Shown here one piece after another: positions 9,738 to 18,253 of a stretch of DNA of 64,000 nucleotides. The position numbers and the translations under genes are program-made. The notes under the pieces were generated by a model. That model ran no database searches, was not told the DNA's origin, and worked only from the letters and a program-made list of their open reading frames with translations. The stretch covers positions 30,776 through 94,775 of the forward strand of contig CAMDWJ010000015.1 in NCBI GenBank assembly GCA_945877815.1. The letters run 5' to 3'. Source of the DNA: Caenispirillum bisanense (GTDB lineage: Bacteria > Pseudomonadota > Alphaproteobacteria > Rhodospirillales > UBA2165). Each line of letters begins with the position of its first letter. Positions within the stretch are counted from its first letter, which is position 1.

Positions 9738-11192
9738 ATGATCAACCCGCCGTCAGATCGGGAAAACCGTCTCCGGCGCGTGGTGGATGAAGCCGAGACC
9801 CTGCTTGCGCAAATTGTGACGATAAATCCTGGCCCATCGGCCGAAGCCGGCATTTTTGCGCAAGCCAATCTTGCGCTCGTGCGTGCTCTCGATAGCCTTG
9901 CGAACGAACAAGTGGCGCGTCAGGCATTCGACGAAGCGCGTAAATCCATAGAACGAGCGCGCGAGATCGCACCGGACGACGACGATCTGCGGCGTCATTA
10001 TTCGCTCGTGCTCGTGGGACAGGGGAATGCTCAGGTCGTACGCGGCGACCGGCAAGCCGCGCTCGAAAATTTCGACGAGGCAATCCGAGTCGATTCGAGC
10101 AATGCGACGGCTTTCAACAATCTCGGCCTTCTGTTCGCCTCGGACCTCAACATGACAGAAGCCGAGGCGACGCTCCGCCAGGCTATTCTTGTCCATCCCG
10201 ATTATGCCGAGGCGCATTTCAATTTAAGTCGCATTTTGTTGATACAGGGCAAATACGCCGAAGGTTGGCACGAAAACGAATGGCGCTGGGATTGTCCGGA
10301 TTTTCCGTCGACATGGCGCGATTTCGATTGTCCCTTTTGGAAGGGCGAGTCGCTCGCCGGAAAGCGAGTCTTGGTTTGGAGCGAGCAGGGCATCGGCGAC
10401 GAAATCATGTTCGCGAACGCGCTGCCGGATGCGATCGCGGAAAGCGATCATGTCGTTTTCGAATGTTCGGCGCGACTTGTGCCCATTTTCCAACGCTCGT
10501 TCCCCGATGCAACTATCGTCGCGCGGAGCGATCCGCCGGCAGCGACCATCGCGGAAGCCAATATAGATGTGCAAATACCCCTGGCCTCTCTTTGTCTCCG
10601 CTATCGCGCATCCAAGGAAGCATTCGAAGCAAACCGCGGTTGGTATTTGATCGCCGATCCCGAACGCACGCGCGAATTGCGTGCGCGCTACGACGAGCAG
10701 GCCGATGGGCTCCTGATCGGCATTTGTTGGCGCAGCGGCAATCCGATCGTCGGGCACGAGCGAAGCGCATCGCTCTCCCATTGGGATGAGATTTTGAAAC
10801 GTCCGGGTTGCCGTTTCGTCAGTTTGCAATATGGCGATACGGAATCGGACATCGCTTCTGTGCGAGATCGTCTCGGCGTCGTCATTCATCGCGATGCGGA
10901 TGTCGATCCCTTATCCAGCGTCGAAGACTGGTTCGCGCAAGTTGCGGCAATGGATCACGTGATCTCGATCGACAATTCGACAATCCAGGTTTCCGGCTCG
11001 CTCGGAATTCCAACTTGGACATTGTTGTCCTATTCTCCCGAATGGCGGTTTGGCATCGGCGGGTCGGGTCATGACTGGCATCCGTCGATCCGTGTGTTCC
11101 GCCAGCCGGCACCGGGCGATTGGGACCATGTCTTCGAGGCTGTCGAGGCGGCATTGGACGAGCGTCTGAGGCTGGATTCCGGAACGGTCTAA
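9738..11192 (+). CDS. TPR-repeat protein with glycosyltransferase-like C-terminal domain
   Basis: A 484-residue protein. Residues about 25-185 are helical repeats of TPR type (DRQAALENFDEAIRVDSSNA, FNNLGLLFASD and DYAEAHFNLSRIL fit the consensus). A linker WHENEWRWDCPDF with a W-E-x-R-W pattern follows, and then a glycosyltransferase-like domain (KRVLVWSEQGIGDEIMFAN; MDHVISIDNSTIQVSGSLG) related to family 9/41 folds. Such proteins are often found near polysaccharide or flagellin glycosylation genes; substrate is unknown. It directly abuts kdsC, so a role in envelope glycan assembly is likely. No signal peptide or membrane segment is seen. Three lines of family evidence agree, but enzymatic activity is inferred. 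Confidence 0.82.
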   Translation: MINPPSDRENRLRRVVDEAETLLAQIVTINPGPSAEAGIFAQANLALVRALDSLANEQVARQAFDEARKSIERAREIAPDDDDLRRHYSLVLVGQGNAQVVRGDRQAALENFDEAIRVDSSNATAFNNLGLLFASDLNMTEAEATLRQAILVHPDYAEAHFNLSRILLIQGKYAEGWHENEWRWDCPDFPSTWRDFDCPFWKGESLAGKRVLVWSEQGIGDEIMFANALPDAIAESDHVVFECSARLVPIFQRSFPDATIVARSDPPAATIAEANIDVQIPLASLCLRYRASKEAFEANRGWYLIADPERTRELRARYDEQADGLLIGICWRSGNPIVGHERSASLSHWDEILKRPGCRFVSLQYGDTESDIASVRDRLGVVIHRDADVDPLSSVEDWFAQVAAMDHVISIDNSTIQVSGSLGIPTWTLLSYSPEWRFGIGGSGHDWHPSIRVFRQPAPGDWDHVFEAVEAALDERLRLDSGTV

Positions 11193-11321
11193 GGGTTAGG
11201 ATTCGGTGATTTTCTAAGTATTGGAATGGCCGGCAAATTCGGCCGTAAAATCCAGGCACTCACAACACGTGAGTTATGACAAATCCCAATCTTCTGCTAA
11301 TCCGGACGAACTCCAGCTCTG

Positions 11322-11849
11322 TCACTGGTTCATTTTATCAGCTGGACGGCTGGATCCACTAGCTGCATCGGAGGAAGTTTCATTGGCCCGCTTTACGATC
11401 AGCGGAATAATCGTCAGAACAAATAACACAATGATCGTCGACAGAATGGCAGTCGCTTCGATTCCCAAGCCTGCAGCGACGCCTATCCCCGCCGTAGCCC
11501 AGATACTTGCAGCTGTGGTCAGCCCTTGGACCCGTCGCGTAGCGGTGCCGATGATGATGGCTCCGGCACCAAGAAATCCGATTCCCTGAATCGTGCCCTG
11601 TATTACTCGCGAAAGATCCCCTAATGACATTCCAGCTTGGGTTGGTCCAATCATGAAAATCGCGGCACCAACGGCTACTAACATATGGGTCCGCACCCCC
11701 GCGCTTCTCGATTTCTGCTCCCGCTCGTATCCCAAAATCCCTCCTAGCGCTGCGGCTACAAGGATACGGACAGTTATCCTGGTTACCGATGCAACGTCGG
11801 GGATGTCAGAAAATTCCACGACGACCGTTGACCAAATTTCTTGAAGCAT
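11322..11849 (-). CDS. MgtC/SapB-family membrane protein
   Basis: A 175-residue inner-membrane protein of the MgtC/SapB family. The family hallmark is visible as RILVAAALGGILGYEREQKSRSAGVRTHMLVAVGAA, and GTIQGIGFLGAGAIIIG with LTTAASIWATAGIGVAAGLG gives the remaining helices. About five transmembrane segments cover the protein. MgtC-like proteins are linked to growth at low Mg2+ and to control of ATP synthase; the general SapB members have no proven function. It stands alone on the minus strand with a 320-base upstream gap that contains a strong inverted repeat. A Mg2+ riboswitch was looked for by eye and none was recognised. Confidence 0.88.
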   Translation of the reverse strand: MLQEIWSTVVVEFSDIPDVASVTRITVRILVAAALGGILGYEREQKSRSAGVRTHMLVAVGAAIFMIGPTQAGMSLGDLSRVIQGTIQGIGFLGAGAIIIGTATRRVQGLTTAASIWATAGIGVAAGLGIEATAILSTIIVLFVLTIIPLIVKRANETSSDAASGSSRPADKMNQ

Positions 11850-12169
11850 CTTCGGCCAGCTCTCCTTGTTGTTTGTTTGAGGTTACGTTGACAGTTAGCA
11901 CAAGAAGTTACGCCCTTCCGCCTTAAAGCGGGCGTAACAGGTGCGCGCCGTCCGCCGGCAGACATGATCGGGCGGTCTCCGGGGGGAGGCAGCACAGCTT
12001 GCCCCAACCATTCGCAATTTATCGACGTCAACGGGCATTCTTGTGAATGATCATCCGATCGTCTGGGATTGTATGAAGCTTCGAAACCGTCAGATTCTGC
12101 CGCCAAGGCCAGATGGACAACCTATTGAAAGTTCACGCTTAGATCGCCTATCCATCGTCATCGAAAAAA
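11850..12169. other. Intergenic stretch upstream of mgtC with a hairpin
   Basis: No convincing gene is present in this 320-base gap between the mgtC start and the broken K+ channel gene. It contains a perfect 9-base inverted repeat, GTTACGCCC and GGGCGTAAC (11907-11938), with a 14-base loop. On the minus strand this lies in the mgtC leader or promoter region, about 60-90 bases before the ATG, and could be an operator or leader hairpin. The ORFs in the track crossing this region have no recognisable family features. Confidence 0.5.
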
Positions 12170-13372
12170 TCAAACGCGCTCTTTAGCACTTCGGTCGACC
12201 ATCTGGCGTTTGCGCGATTCGACAATGGCATTCATCGCTTCGGCGATTGCGGTGTGGCTTCTGAGCAGTTTTCGGAAGTCCTCAGCCTTCAACTCCAGGA
12301 GATTGCATTCCGTAATCGCGATGACCGATGCGCCGCGCCGACGGGATTCGATGATCGCCATCTCGCCGAAAAAATCGCCGGATTCGAGATAGATCGGTTC
12401 GGGCGGAACTTCTATTTCAAGCTGCCCCGAAACGACGAAGAACATGCTGTCCGCGGGTTCGCCGACGCGCACGACCGCGTTGTTGGCGGGCACGACGAGA
12501 GGCGATAGCAACTACACGATGTCGGCGACCTGGGCAGCGTCCAAAGATGCGAAAAGCGGCACGTTCGAGACTAGCTTCCAATTGATAACAAAATCGCGCT
12601 TGCGGATTTCATTCGCAAAACCGGATACGACGATACCTGTGGGCAAGGCGACCATCATGATCCCTGTGATCATGGTGAGTCCGCCGACCAAGCGGCCGAG
12701 AAGCGTTATCGGCACGATATCGCCGTATCCGACCGAGGTGATCGTAACCATCGTCCACCACATGGCAGCGGGAATATTTGCGAACTTGTCCGGTTGCGCC
12801 TCGTGTTCGACGACGTAGATCAGGCTTGCGAGCAGTACGAGCGCGGTCAGCAAAATCATCAATGACCCGGCGAGCGGGCGGTATTCCTGACGCAACACGG
12901 ATCCGATTACGCCCAACGCGGGCGAATAGCGCGTGATCTTGAGCAAGCGCAGAACCCTGAGAAGTCGTAATATTCGCAGGTCGATGCTGACGAAAGCAGC
13001 GAGATAGAACGGCAGGATTGCCAATAAATCGATCAACGAAAGTGGTGTTGCCGCGAAGCGCAATCGACCCCAGACGGCGTGCTGATATAGCTTGTCATGA
13101 CTCGACGTGCATGACCAAAGACGCGAAACGTATTCGATGGTGAAAACGGCAATGGAAAAGGCATCGAAAGCGGCAAAATATGGGCCGTAGGCGTTCGCGT
13201 ATTCGTCAACGGATTCGAGGATGATCGCCATCGCGTTCGCGACGATCAGGGTGATCATCGCGTTCGCGACGATCAGGGTGATCATCGCGTAGTCGAAAAG
13301 GCTGCCGACGATGTCGCCCGGGGCGGACAATTCCAGAAAAGTGTGGGTCGACCGTTTGATCCGCTGATACAT
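12170..13372 (-). pseudogene. Cyclic-nucleotide-gated K+ channel (MlotiK1-like), interrupted by an in-frame amber codon
   Basis: Two adjacent ORFs in the same frame make one 400-codon gene of the MlotiK1 type. The first (12512-13372) holds six transmembrane helices, the S4 pattern RILRLLRVLRLLKI, and the selectivity filter TSVGYGD. The second (12170-12511) is a cyclic-nucleotide-binding domain with PADSMFFVVSGQLEIE and SGDFFGEMAIIESRRRGASV (phosphate-binding cassette). A TAG at 12512-12514 separates them exactly at the start of the binding domain, between AADIV-type and LLSPLVV residues. S1 also carries a 27-base tandem duplication (TLIVANAMI twice). Family channels are about 355 residues in one chain. 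The gene is therefore probably inactive, or makes an ungated pore; sequencing error is the alternative. It starts eight bases after metY. Confidence 0.85.
13230..13283. repeat. 27-bp perfect tandem duplication within the K+ channel S1 region
   Basis: Two identical 27-base copies lie head to tail at 13230-13256 and 13257-13283, followed by seven bases of a third. They add nine residues (TLIVANAMI) in frame to the first transmembrane helix of the channel. This looks like a recent slippage or unequal-crossover event. Confidence 0.9.
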
Positions 13373-13379
13373 ATTTTAT

Positions 13380-14687
13380 TTAGCGGTTGGAGCGCAAAAG
13401 CGCGCGGTCGAGGTCCTCGATGAGATCCTCGACGGTTTCCAGTCCGATGGAGAGGCGGATTACGTCCGGTCCGGCTCCGGCAGAGAGACGCTGCTCGTCG
13501 CTTAATTGCCGATGGGTCGTGGACGCCGGATGCAGGATTAGGCTGCGCGTATCGCCGATATTGGCGAGATAGGAGAAAAGCTCGACCGCCTCCACCACTT
13601 TGCGTCCGGCCTCGAAGCCGCCTTTGACACCGAAGGTGAAGACGCCGCCGGGGCCCTTCGGCAGATATTTTTTCGCGAGATCGTGATAGGGGCTCGATGC
13701 CAATCCCGCATAGCTCACCCAAGCTACATTCGGATGGCCTTCCAGGAAAGCTGCAACGGCCCGTGCATTTGCGACGTGACGCTCCATGCGCAGAGGCAGC
13801 GTTTCGATGCCGGTGATGGTGAAAAATGCGTTCATCGGCGCCATGGCAGGTCCGAAATCGCGCAAGGCCACGGCGCGCGCCTTGGTCGTGAACCCGAAAT
13901 CGCCGAAGGTCTCGTAGAAGGTAAGGCCGTGATAGGCGGGATCGGGTTCGGTCATGGTCGGGAATTTGCCCGCCTTGAACCAATCGAACTTGCCGGATTC
14001 AACGACGACGCCGCCCATCGAGGTGCCGTGGCCGGACAGATATTTGGTCGTCGAATGGATGACGATATCGGCGCCCCATTCGATGGGATTATGCAGATAG
14101 GGTGACGCCATCGTATTGTCGACGATGAGCGGTATCTGCGCATCTTTCGCGATGGCCGCGACCTTTTCCACATCGACGACGATGCCGCCCGGATTGGCCA
14201 GGGTTTCGATGAAGATGCCCTTGCATCTTGGCGTCAGCGCCTTGCGGAAATTCTCAGGGTCCTTCGGATCCACGAAATGGCAGGTCCAGCCCAGGCGTTT
14301 GAACGACAGGCCGAACTGGGTGATCGATCCGCCATAGAGATTGCGCGACGCCAGGAACTCATCGCCGGGCTCCAACAGCGTGAAGAAGGTCAGGAACTGT
14401 GCCGCATGGCCCGAGGCGGCGGCCACCGCAGCGCGGCCGTCTTCAAGGGCGGCAACACGTTCTTCCAGCACCGAGACCGTGGGATTGGTCAGGCGTGAAT
14501 AGATGAAGCCGAAGCGCGACAGGTTGAATAGGTCGGCCGCATGGTCGGTGTCTTCGAAAACATAAGACGTCGTCTGATAGATCGGCGTGTTGCGCGCACC
14601 CGTGATCGGTTCGGGCCGCGCACCGGCATGGATCGCGCGCGTGGCGAATCCGAATTCTTTTTGTCGGTCGTTTGGGTCGTCACTCAT
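13380..14687 (-). CDS. metY: O-acetylhomoserine aminocarboxypropyltransferase / Cys-Met metabolism PLP enzyme
   Basis: A 435-residue PLP enzyme of the cystathionine gamma-synthase superfamily. GFATRAIHAGARPEPITGA and PIYQTTSYVFED at the N-terminus are typical of MetY. The PLP lysine is in HSTTKYLSGHGTSMGG near residue 215, and the substrate-contacting IYSRLTNPTVSVLE is near 70-84. The enzyme would make homocysteine from O-acetyl- or O-succinylhomoserine and sulfide. Length fits MetY better than MetB/MetZ (about 390). It overlaps the upstream CoA-binding protein gene by four bases, so it belongs to the echA-CoA-binding-metY operon. No SAM-II riboswitch was seen in front of the operon. Confidence 0.9.
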   Translation of the reverse strand: MSDDPNDRQKEFGFATRAIHAGARPEPITGARNTPIYQTTSYVFEDTDHAADLFNLSRFGFIYSRLTNPTVSVLEERVAALEDGRAAVAAASGHAAQFLTFFTLLEPGDEFLASRNLYGGSITQFGLSFKRLGWTCHFVDPKDPENFRKALTPRCKGIFIETLANPGGIVVDVEKVAAIAKDAQIPLIVDNTMASPYLHNPIEWGADIVIHSTTKYLSGHGTSMGGVVVESGKFDWFKAGKFPTMTEPDPAYHGLTFYETFGDFGFTTKARAVALRDFGPAMAPMNAFFTITGIETLPLRMERHVANARAVAAFLEGHPNVAWVSYAGLASSPYHDLAKKYLPKGPGGVFTFGVKGGFEAGRKVVEAVELFSYLANIGDTRSLILHPASTTHRQLSDEQRLSAGAGPDVIRLSIGLETVEDLIEDLDRALLRSNR

Positions 14688-15193
14688 CGGGACGATCGCC
14701 GGATCGCCGGACGTTTCGCGGAAATGATCCGCGTATTGACGCCGGACCAGGCGAGCTCGCCGAACAGGCGTCCATATTCGATCTTGGGGCAGCGATTCAT
14801 GACAACCTTGAGCCCGGCCTTTTCGGCGCGTTCCGCGGCTTCGTCGTTGCGCACGCCGAGCTGCATCCAGATCACTTGAATTCCTTTGTCGCGCGGCACC
14901 GAAATCGCTTCGTCAACGATGGCGCCGGCTGCGGCCGAGTTGCGAAAGATATCGACCATCTGAAATTTGTGAGGCACCGAGGCAAGGTCCGCGTAGGTCA
15001 TCTCGCCCAATATATCGGTTCCGGCAGCGCGTGGATTGACCGGGATCACGCGATAGCCCTTCGATTGCAGATATTTCATCGCGAAAAAGCTCGGCCGCAC
15101 CCAATCGGGCGAGGCGCCGACCATGACGATGGTTTCCACCGACGCGAGGATATCGGCGATCGTCGCGTCGCTATAAGACAGTTCTGCCATCAT
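14684..15193 (-). CDS. CoA-binding domain protein (YccU type)
   Basis: A 169-residue single-domain Rossmann protein. IVMVGASPDWVRPSFFAMKYL and GYRVIPVNPRAAG cover the CoA-binding motif, as in YccU and the first domain of succinyl-CoA synthetase alpha. No catalytic partner domain is present and the function of the family is unknown. ATG 15193 overlaps the enoyl-CoA hydratase stop (ATGATG...), and the gene end overlaps metY by four bases. This genomic pairing with metY recurs in alphaproteobacteria from memory, but I cannot verify how often. It may sense or handle acyl-CoA in sulfur amino acid metabolism. Confidence 0.85.
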   Translation of the reverse strand: MMAELSYSDATIADILASVETIVMVGASPDWVRPSFFAMKYLQSKGYRVIPVNPRAAGTDILGEMTYADLASVPHKFQMVDIFRNSAAAGAIVDEAISVPRDKGIQVIWMQLGVRNDEAAERAEKAGLKVVMNRCPKIEYGRLFGELAWSGVNTRIISAKRPAIRRSSR

Positions 15194-15996
15194 TCGGTCC
15201 TTCCGCGCCATTGGGGTTCGCGTTTGCCCAAAAACGCGTCGATGCCCTCTTGCGCGTCATGTTCCATCATATTGCGCGCCATGACCTCGCTCGCGAAAGA
15301 ATAAGCTTCGTCGAGATCGAGATCGAGCTGGCGGTAAAAGGCGGCCTTGCCGACCGAGATCGCCTCGCTGGATTTGCCGGCAATGGTTTTCGCATATTCC
15401 ATGACCGCGTAATCGAGCGCCGAAGCCGGTGCGACCCGGTTGATGAGCCCGAAACGATAGGCAGTCTCGGCATCGATGGCCTCGCCCAATAGCAGCATTT
15501 CCATGGAATGTTTGGGCGCGATGGTGCGGCCGATGGCGACGGCGGGTGTGGTGCAGAACAGGCCGATATTGACGCCGGGGGTGCCGAAGCGGGCCGTGTC
15601 GGAGGCGACGGCGAGATCGCACGATGCGACGATCTGGCAGCCGGCGGCCGTGGCGATGCCATGCACGCGGGCGATGACAGGCTGGGGCAGTCGTTTCAGT
15701 CGTTTCATCATCTGCGAGCAGGCGGCGAACAATTCGCTCATTTTTGCGGGCTCGGCGATGGCGCGCATTTCCTTGAGATCGTGGCCGGAGCAGAAGGCCG
15801 GGCCGGAACCGGCCAGGATGACCACCTTGATTGAAATGTCCTCGGAGATCGCCTGCAATTCCGAGTCGAGATCGCGAATTAGGTCCGACGAGAGCGCGTT
15901 GCGCTTGTCGGGACGGTTCAGCGTGAGGGTCGTGATGCCCTCGGCGCTGTCCTGGCGCAGCAGGATCGGCTCATTGGCGCCCATCGTATCGCTCAT
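15190..15996 (-). CDS. Enoyl-CoA hydratase/isomerase family protein
   Basis: A 268-residue crotonase-fold protein. ITTLTLNRPDKRNALSSDLI near residue 22 is the N-terminal signature and the oxyanion hole region is AGSGPAFCSGHDLKEM near 66-81. The second half has VHGIATAAGCQIVASCDLAVA. Sequence resembles the ECHDC3-like group, whose substrate is uncertain, so a definite step in beta-oxidation is not claimed. The start at ATG 15996 was preferred over the track start (TTG 16053). It heads the minus-strand operon with the CoA-binding protein and metY. A strong palindrome (16058-16081) lies about 60-85 bases upstream and may be its operator. Confidence 0.85.
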   Translation of the reverse strand: MSDTMGANEPILLRQDSAEGITTLTLNRPDKRNALSSDLIRDLDSELQAISEDISIKVVILAGSGPAFCSGHDLKEMRAIAEPAKMSELFAACSQMMKRLKRLPQPVIARVHGIATAAGCQIVASCDLAVASDTARFGTPGVNIGLFCTTPAVAIGRTIAPKHSMEMLLLGEAIDAETAYRFGLINRVAPASALDYAVMEYAKTIAGKSSEAISVGKAAFYRQLDLDLDEAYSFASEVMARNMMEHDAQEGIDAFLGKREPQWRGRTE

Positions 15997-16057
15997 GGCC
16001 AAACTTGCCGTGATTTGGCCGGGGCGTGCAAGAAGGAAGGGGGTAAACTTCAATGAT

Positions 16058-16081
16058 ATTGTGGTATTATATTACCACAAT
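16058..16081. promoter_or_regulatory. Perfect 9+9 palindrome between echA and rplM (candidate operator)
   Basis: ATTGTGGTA and TACCACAAT flank a TTATAT spacer in the divergent gap. The pattern with GT...AC half-sites resembles operators of GntR-family repressors, many of which respond to acyl-CoA or organic acids. It lies just upstream of the rplM -35 box and about 60 bases from the echA start, so echA is the more likely target. No GntR gene is nearby. Confidence 0.5.
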
Positions 16082-16090
16082 GCTGAAACG

Positions 16091-16118
16091 TTGACATTCC
16101 CGCGGATTTATCGATACT
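16091..16118 (+). promoter_or_regulatory. Sigma-70 type promoter of rplM-rpsI
   Basis: A perfect -35 TTGACA (16091-16096) is followed after 16 bases by GATACT (16113-16118), close to TATAAT. The predicted transcript starts about 20 bases before the rplM ATG. Strong promoter boxes fit a ribosomal protein operon. Confidence 0.6.
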
Positions 16119-16145
16119 CCGCCGCGCACAGGAGTGAGAACCGTT

Positions 16146-16610
16146 ATGAAAACCTATTCCGCGAAACCGTCCGAGGTCACGCGCGGCTGGTACGTGATCG
16201 ACGCCGAGAATATCGTTCTCGGCCGTCTTGCGTCCTTCGTCGCCATGCGCCTGCGCGGCAAGCACAAGACCATGTATACCCCGCATATCGATTGTGGTGA
16301 CAACATCATCATCGTCAATTGCGAAAAGGTCGCTTTGACCGGCAACAAGGCCGCCGACAAGAAATTCTATTACCACACCGGCTTTCCGGGCGGCATCAAG
16401 GAACGCATCGCCGGCGAGACTCTCGCGGGCGCGCATCCCGAGCGCGTGTTCCAGAAGGCCGTCGAGCGGATGATCACGCGTGGACCGTTGGGCCGCGCGC
16501 AGCTCCGCAAGCTCCATATCTACAAGGGGCCCGAACATCCCCACGCAGGCCAGTCGCCCGAAATCATCGATTTCGGCGTGAGACACCGCATGAACAAGAG
16601 GAGTGCCTGA
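16146..16610 (+). CDS. rplM: 50S ribosomal protein L13
   Basis: A 154-residue L13. [29 protein letters not shown] at the N-terminus and [30 protein letters not shown] near the end are highly conserved. ATG 16146 follows the ribosome site AGGAG; the GTG at 16134 in the track is too early. L13 is an early assembly protein of the large subunit. The gene is paired with rpsI two bases downstream, the universal bacterial arrangement. Confidence 0.97.
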   Translation: MKTYSAKPSEVTRGWYVIDAENIVLGRLASFVAMRLRGKHKTMYTPHIDCGDNIIIVNCEKVALTGNKAADKKFYYHTGFPGGIKERIAGETLAGAHPERVFQKAVERMITRGPLGRAQLRKLHIYKGPEHPHAGQSPEIIDFGVRHRMNKRSA

Positions 16611-16612
16611 AC

Positions 16613-17110
16613 GTGGCCGATCGTTCGTCTCTCGAAAATCTCAAGGCGACCATGGAAGGCACTGCGGCGGCAACTCCGAGTGCCGAGCAGGTCGTCGTGC
16701 TCCACGAGCGCAAGGTCGATGAACTCGGCCGCGCCTATGCCACCGGCAAGCGCAAAAACGCTGTCGCGCGCGTTTGGGTGAAGTCCGGCAGCGGCAAGAT
16801 CGTCGTCAATGGCCGTCCGCTCGCGACCTATTTCGCGCGCCCGGTTCTGCGCATGATGATCGACCAGCCGTTTGTCGCCATCAATCGGCGTGACCAGTAC
16901 GACGTCATGGTGACGGTCGTCGGCGGCGGGCTTTCGGGCCAGGCCGGCGCTGTACGTCACGGCATTTCCAAGGCTTTGACCCTGCACGAGCCGGGTCTGC
17001 GGCCGGCGCTTAAGAAGGGCGGGTTCCTGACACGCGACTCGCGCGTCGTCGAACGTAAGAAGTACGGCCGCGCCAAGGCACGACGTAGCTTCCAGTTCTC
17101 CAAGCGCTAA
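16613..17110 (+). CDS. rpsI: 30S ribosomal protein S9
   Basis: A 165-residue S9. The conserved core begins at [21 protein letters not shown] and ends in the C-terminal tail [11 protein letters not shown], whose last Arg contacts P-site tRNA. The GTG start at 16613 has a good AAGAGGAG ribosome site; an internal ATG at 16652 would give 152 residues. The roughly 35-residue acidic and helical N-terminal extension is usual in alphaproteobacterial S9. A strong terminator follows. Confidence 0.96.
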   Translation: MADRSSLENLKATMEGTAAATPSAEQVVVLHERKVDELGRAYATGKRKNAVARVWVKSGSGKIVVNGRPLATYFARPVLRMMIDQPFVAINRRDQYDVMVTVVGGGLSGQAGAVRHGISKALTLHEPGLRPALKKGGFLTRDSRVVERKKYGRAKARRSFQFSKR

Positions 17111-17134
17111 CCCTTCGGAACAAGTTCACTATGA

Positions 17135-17167
17135 ACGGGCGTTTCCTTCGGGGAACGCCCGTTTTTT
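17135..17167 (+). terminator. Rho-independent terminator after rplM-rpsI
   Basis: ACGGGCGTTTCC pairs with GGGAACGCCCGT across a TTCG tetraloop and is followed by six T. This is a textbook intrinsic terminator directly behind rpsI. Confidence 0.93.
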
Positions 17168-17183
17168 ATGAGGGGACACCATC

Positions 17184-18128
17184 ATGACGGCGAAGGTATT
17201 CATCGACGGCGAAGCCGGTACCACCGGCCTGCAAATCCAGGCGCGGCTCTCCGGGCGGCGCGATATCGAGCTGTTGCATCTCAGCGATGCCGAGCGGAAA
17301 GATTCCCAGCGCCGCGCGGCTATGCTGAACGCGGCGGATGTCTCGATCCTGTGCCTGCCGGACGATGCGGCGAAGGAAGCCGTCGCTATGATTGAGGACA
17401 AGGATGCACGCGTGATCGACGCCTCGACCGCGTATCGCATCGATCCCAATTGGACCTACGGCTTTCCCGAGCATACGAAAACGCGTCCGGCCGAGATCGC
17501 GGCGTCCAAGCGCGTCACCAATCCGGGCTGTTATGCCTGCGGTGCCGTGTCGTTCCTGCATCCCTTGGTCGCGGCCAAAATGCTGCCGGCGGCGCATCCG
17601 GTGACGATCAACGCCGTATCGGGCTATTCGGGCGGGGGCAAGAAGCTGATCGCTTCCTTCGAGGATTCGAACGCGCCGGACGCAACCGACAGTAATTTCT
17701 ATCTCTATGGCCTCGGGCTTGAACATAAGCACGTGCCGGAAATCGAGAAGCACGGCGCGCTCGCCAAGCGCCCGATCTTCGTGCCCTCGGTCGGGCGTTT
17801 CGCGCAAGGCATGATCGTCTCCTTGCCGCTGCATCTATGGGCGCTGCCAGGCCGACCGAAATCGGCCGATATCCACGCCGCCCTTGCCGATCACTATGCG
17901 GGACGCAATGGGGCGCAGGGCATCAGGGTCGCATCTTTGAAGGACTCGGCTTCCTACAAAGACAAGCTGGATGCCGAGGATCTGAACGACACCGACGGTA
18001 TGACAATCCACGTTTTCGCCAACGATGCGCGCGAGCAGGCGGTGGTCTGCGCGGTTCTCGATAACTTGGGGAAGGGAGCGTCCGGTCAGGCGGTGCAGAA
18101 TCTGGAGTTGATGCTGGGGCTGGCGTGA
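17184..18128 (+). CDS. argC: N-acetyl-gamma-glutamyl-phosphate reductase (short type)
   Basis: A 314-residue ArgC of the short type 2 class (about 310-315 residues). It reduces N-acetyl-glutamyl-phosphate with NADPH in arginine synthesis. FIDGEAGTTGLQIQARL is the nucleotide-binding start, the catalytic Cys lies in VTNPGCYACGAVSFLHPL near residue 117, and SGYSGGGKKLIASFED near 155 is a conserved loop. The ATG at 17184 lies 17 bases after the rpsI terminator. The adjacency rpsI-argC is common in alphaproteobacteria, but here the terminator suggests its own promoter or readthrough. Confidence 0.94.
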   Translation: MTAKVFIDGEAGTTGLQIQARLSGRRDIELLHLSDAERKDSQRRAAMLNAADVSILCLPDDAAKEAVAMIEDKDARVIDASTAYRIDPNWTYGFPEHTKTRPAEIAASKRVTNPGCYACGAVSFLHPLVAAKMLPAAHPVTINAVSGYSGGGKKLIASFEDSNAPDATDSNFYLYGLGLEHKHVPEIEKHGALAKRPIFVPSVGRFAQGMIVSLPLHLWALPGRPKSADIHAALADHYAGRNGAQGIRVASLKDSASYKDKLDAEDLNDTDGMTIHVFANDAREQAVVCAVLDNLGKGASGQAVQNLELMLGLA

Positions 18129-18157
18129 CATCTGCGGAAGCGGTGCCGCGTCCCATG

Positions 18158-18214
18158 CTTCGACAGGCTCAGCATGAGGATTAAAAAGAAAGCCTCACCC
18201 TGAGCTTGTCGAAG
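18158..18214. repeat. REP-like inverted repeat (TTCGACA...TGTCGAA type)
   Basis: Arms CTTCGACAGGCTCAG and CTGAGCTTGTCGAAG face each other around an A-rich centre, with a second inner pair TGAGG and CCTCA. This sequence type is a well-known dispersed palindrome in many alphaproteobacterial genomes. It sits between the convergent argC and DUF4157-like genes and may double as a transcription stop. Confidence 0.7.
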
Positions 18215-18253
18215 GGCGAGGCTGGCGGACGCGCGGACGGACTCGCCCGAAGG

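Noticed and set aside
11783-12106. 107-residue minus ORF upstream of mgtC
   Set aside because: Overlaps the mgtC start and the hairpin, has no family features and no ribosome site.
13380-14687. SAM-II riboswitch for metY
   Set aside because: The gene is internal to an operon with overlapping upstream genes, and no SAM-II-like pseudoknot sequence was seen before echA.
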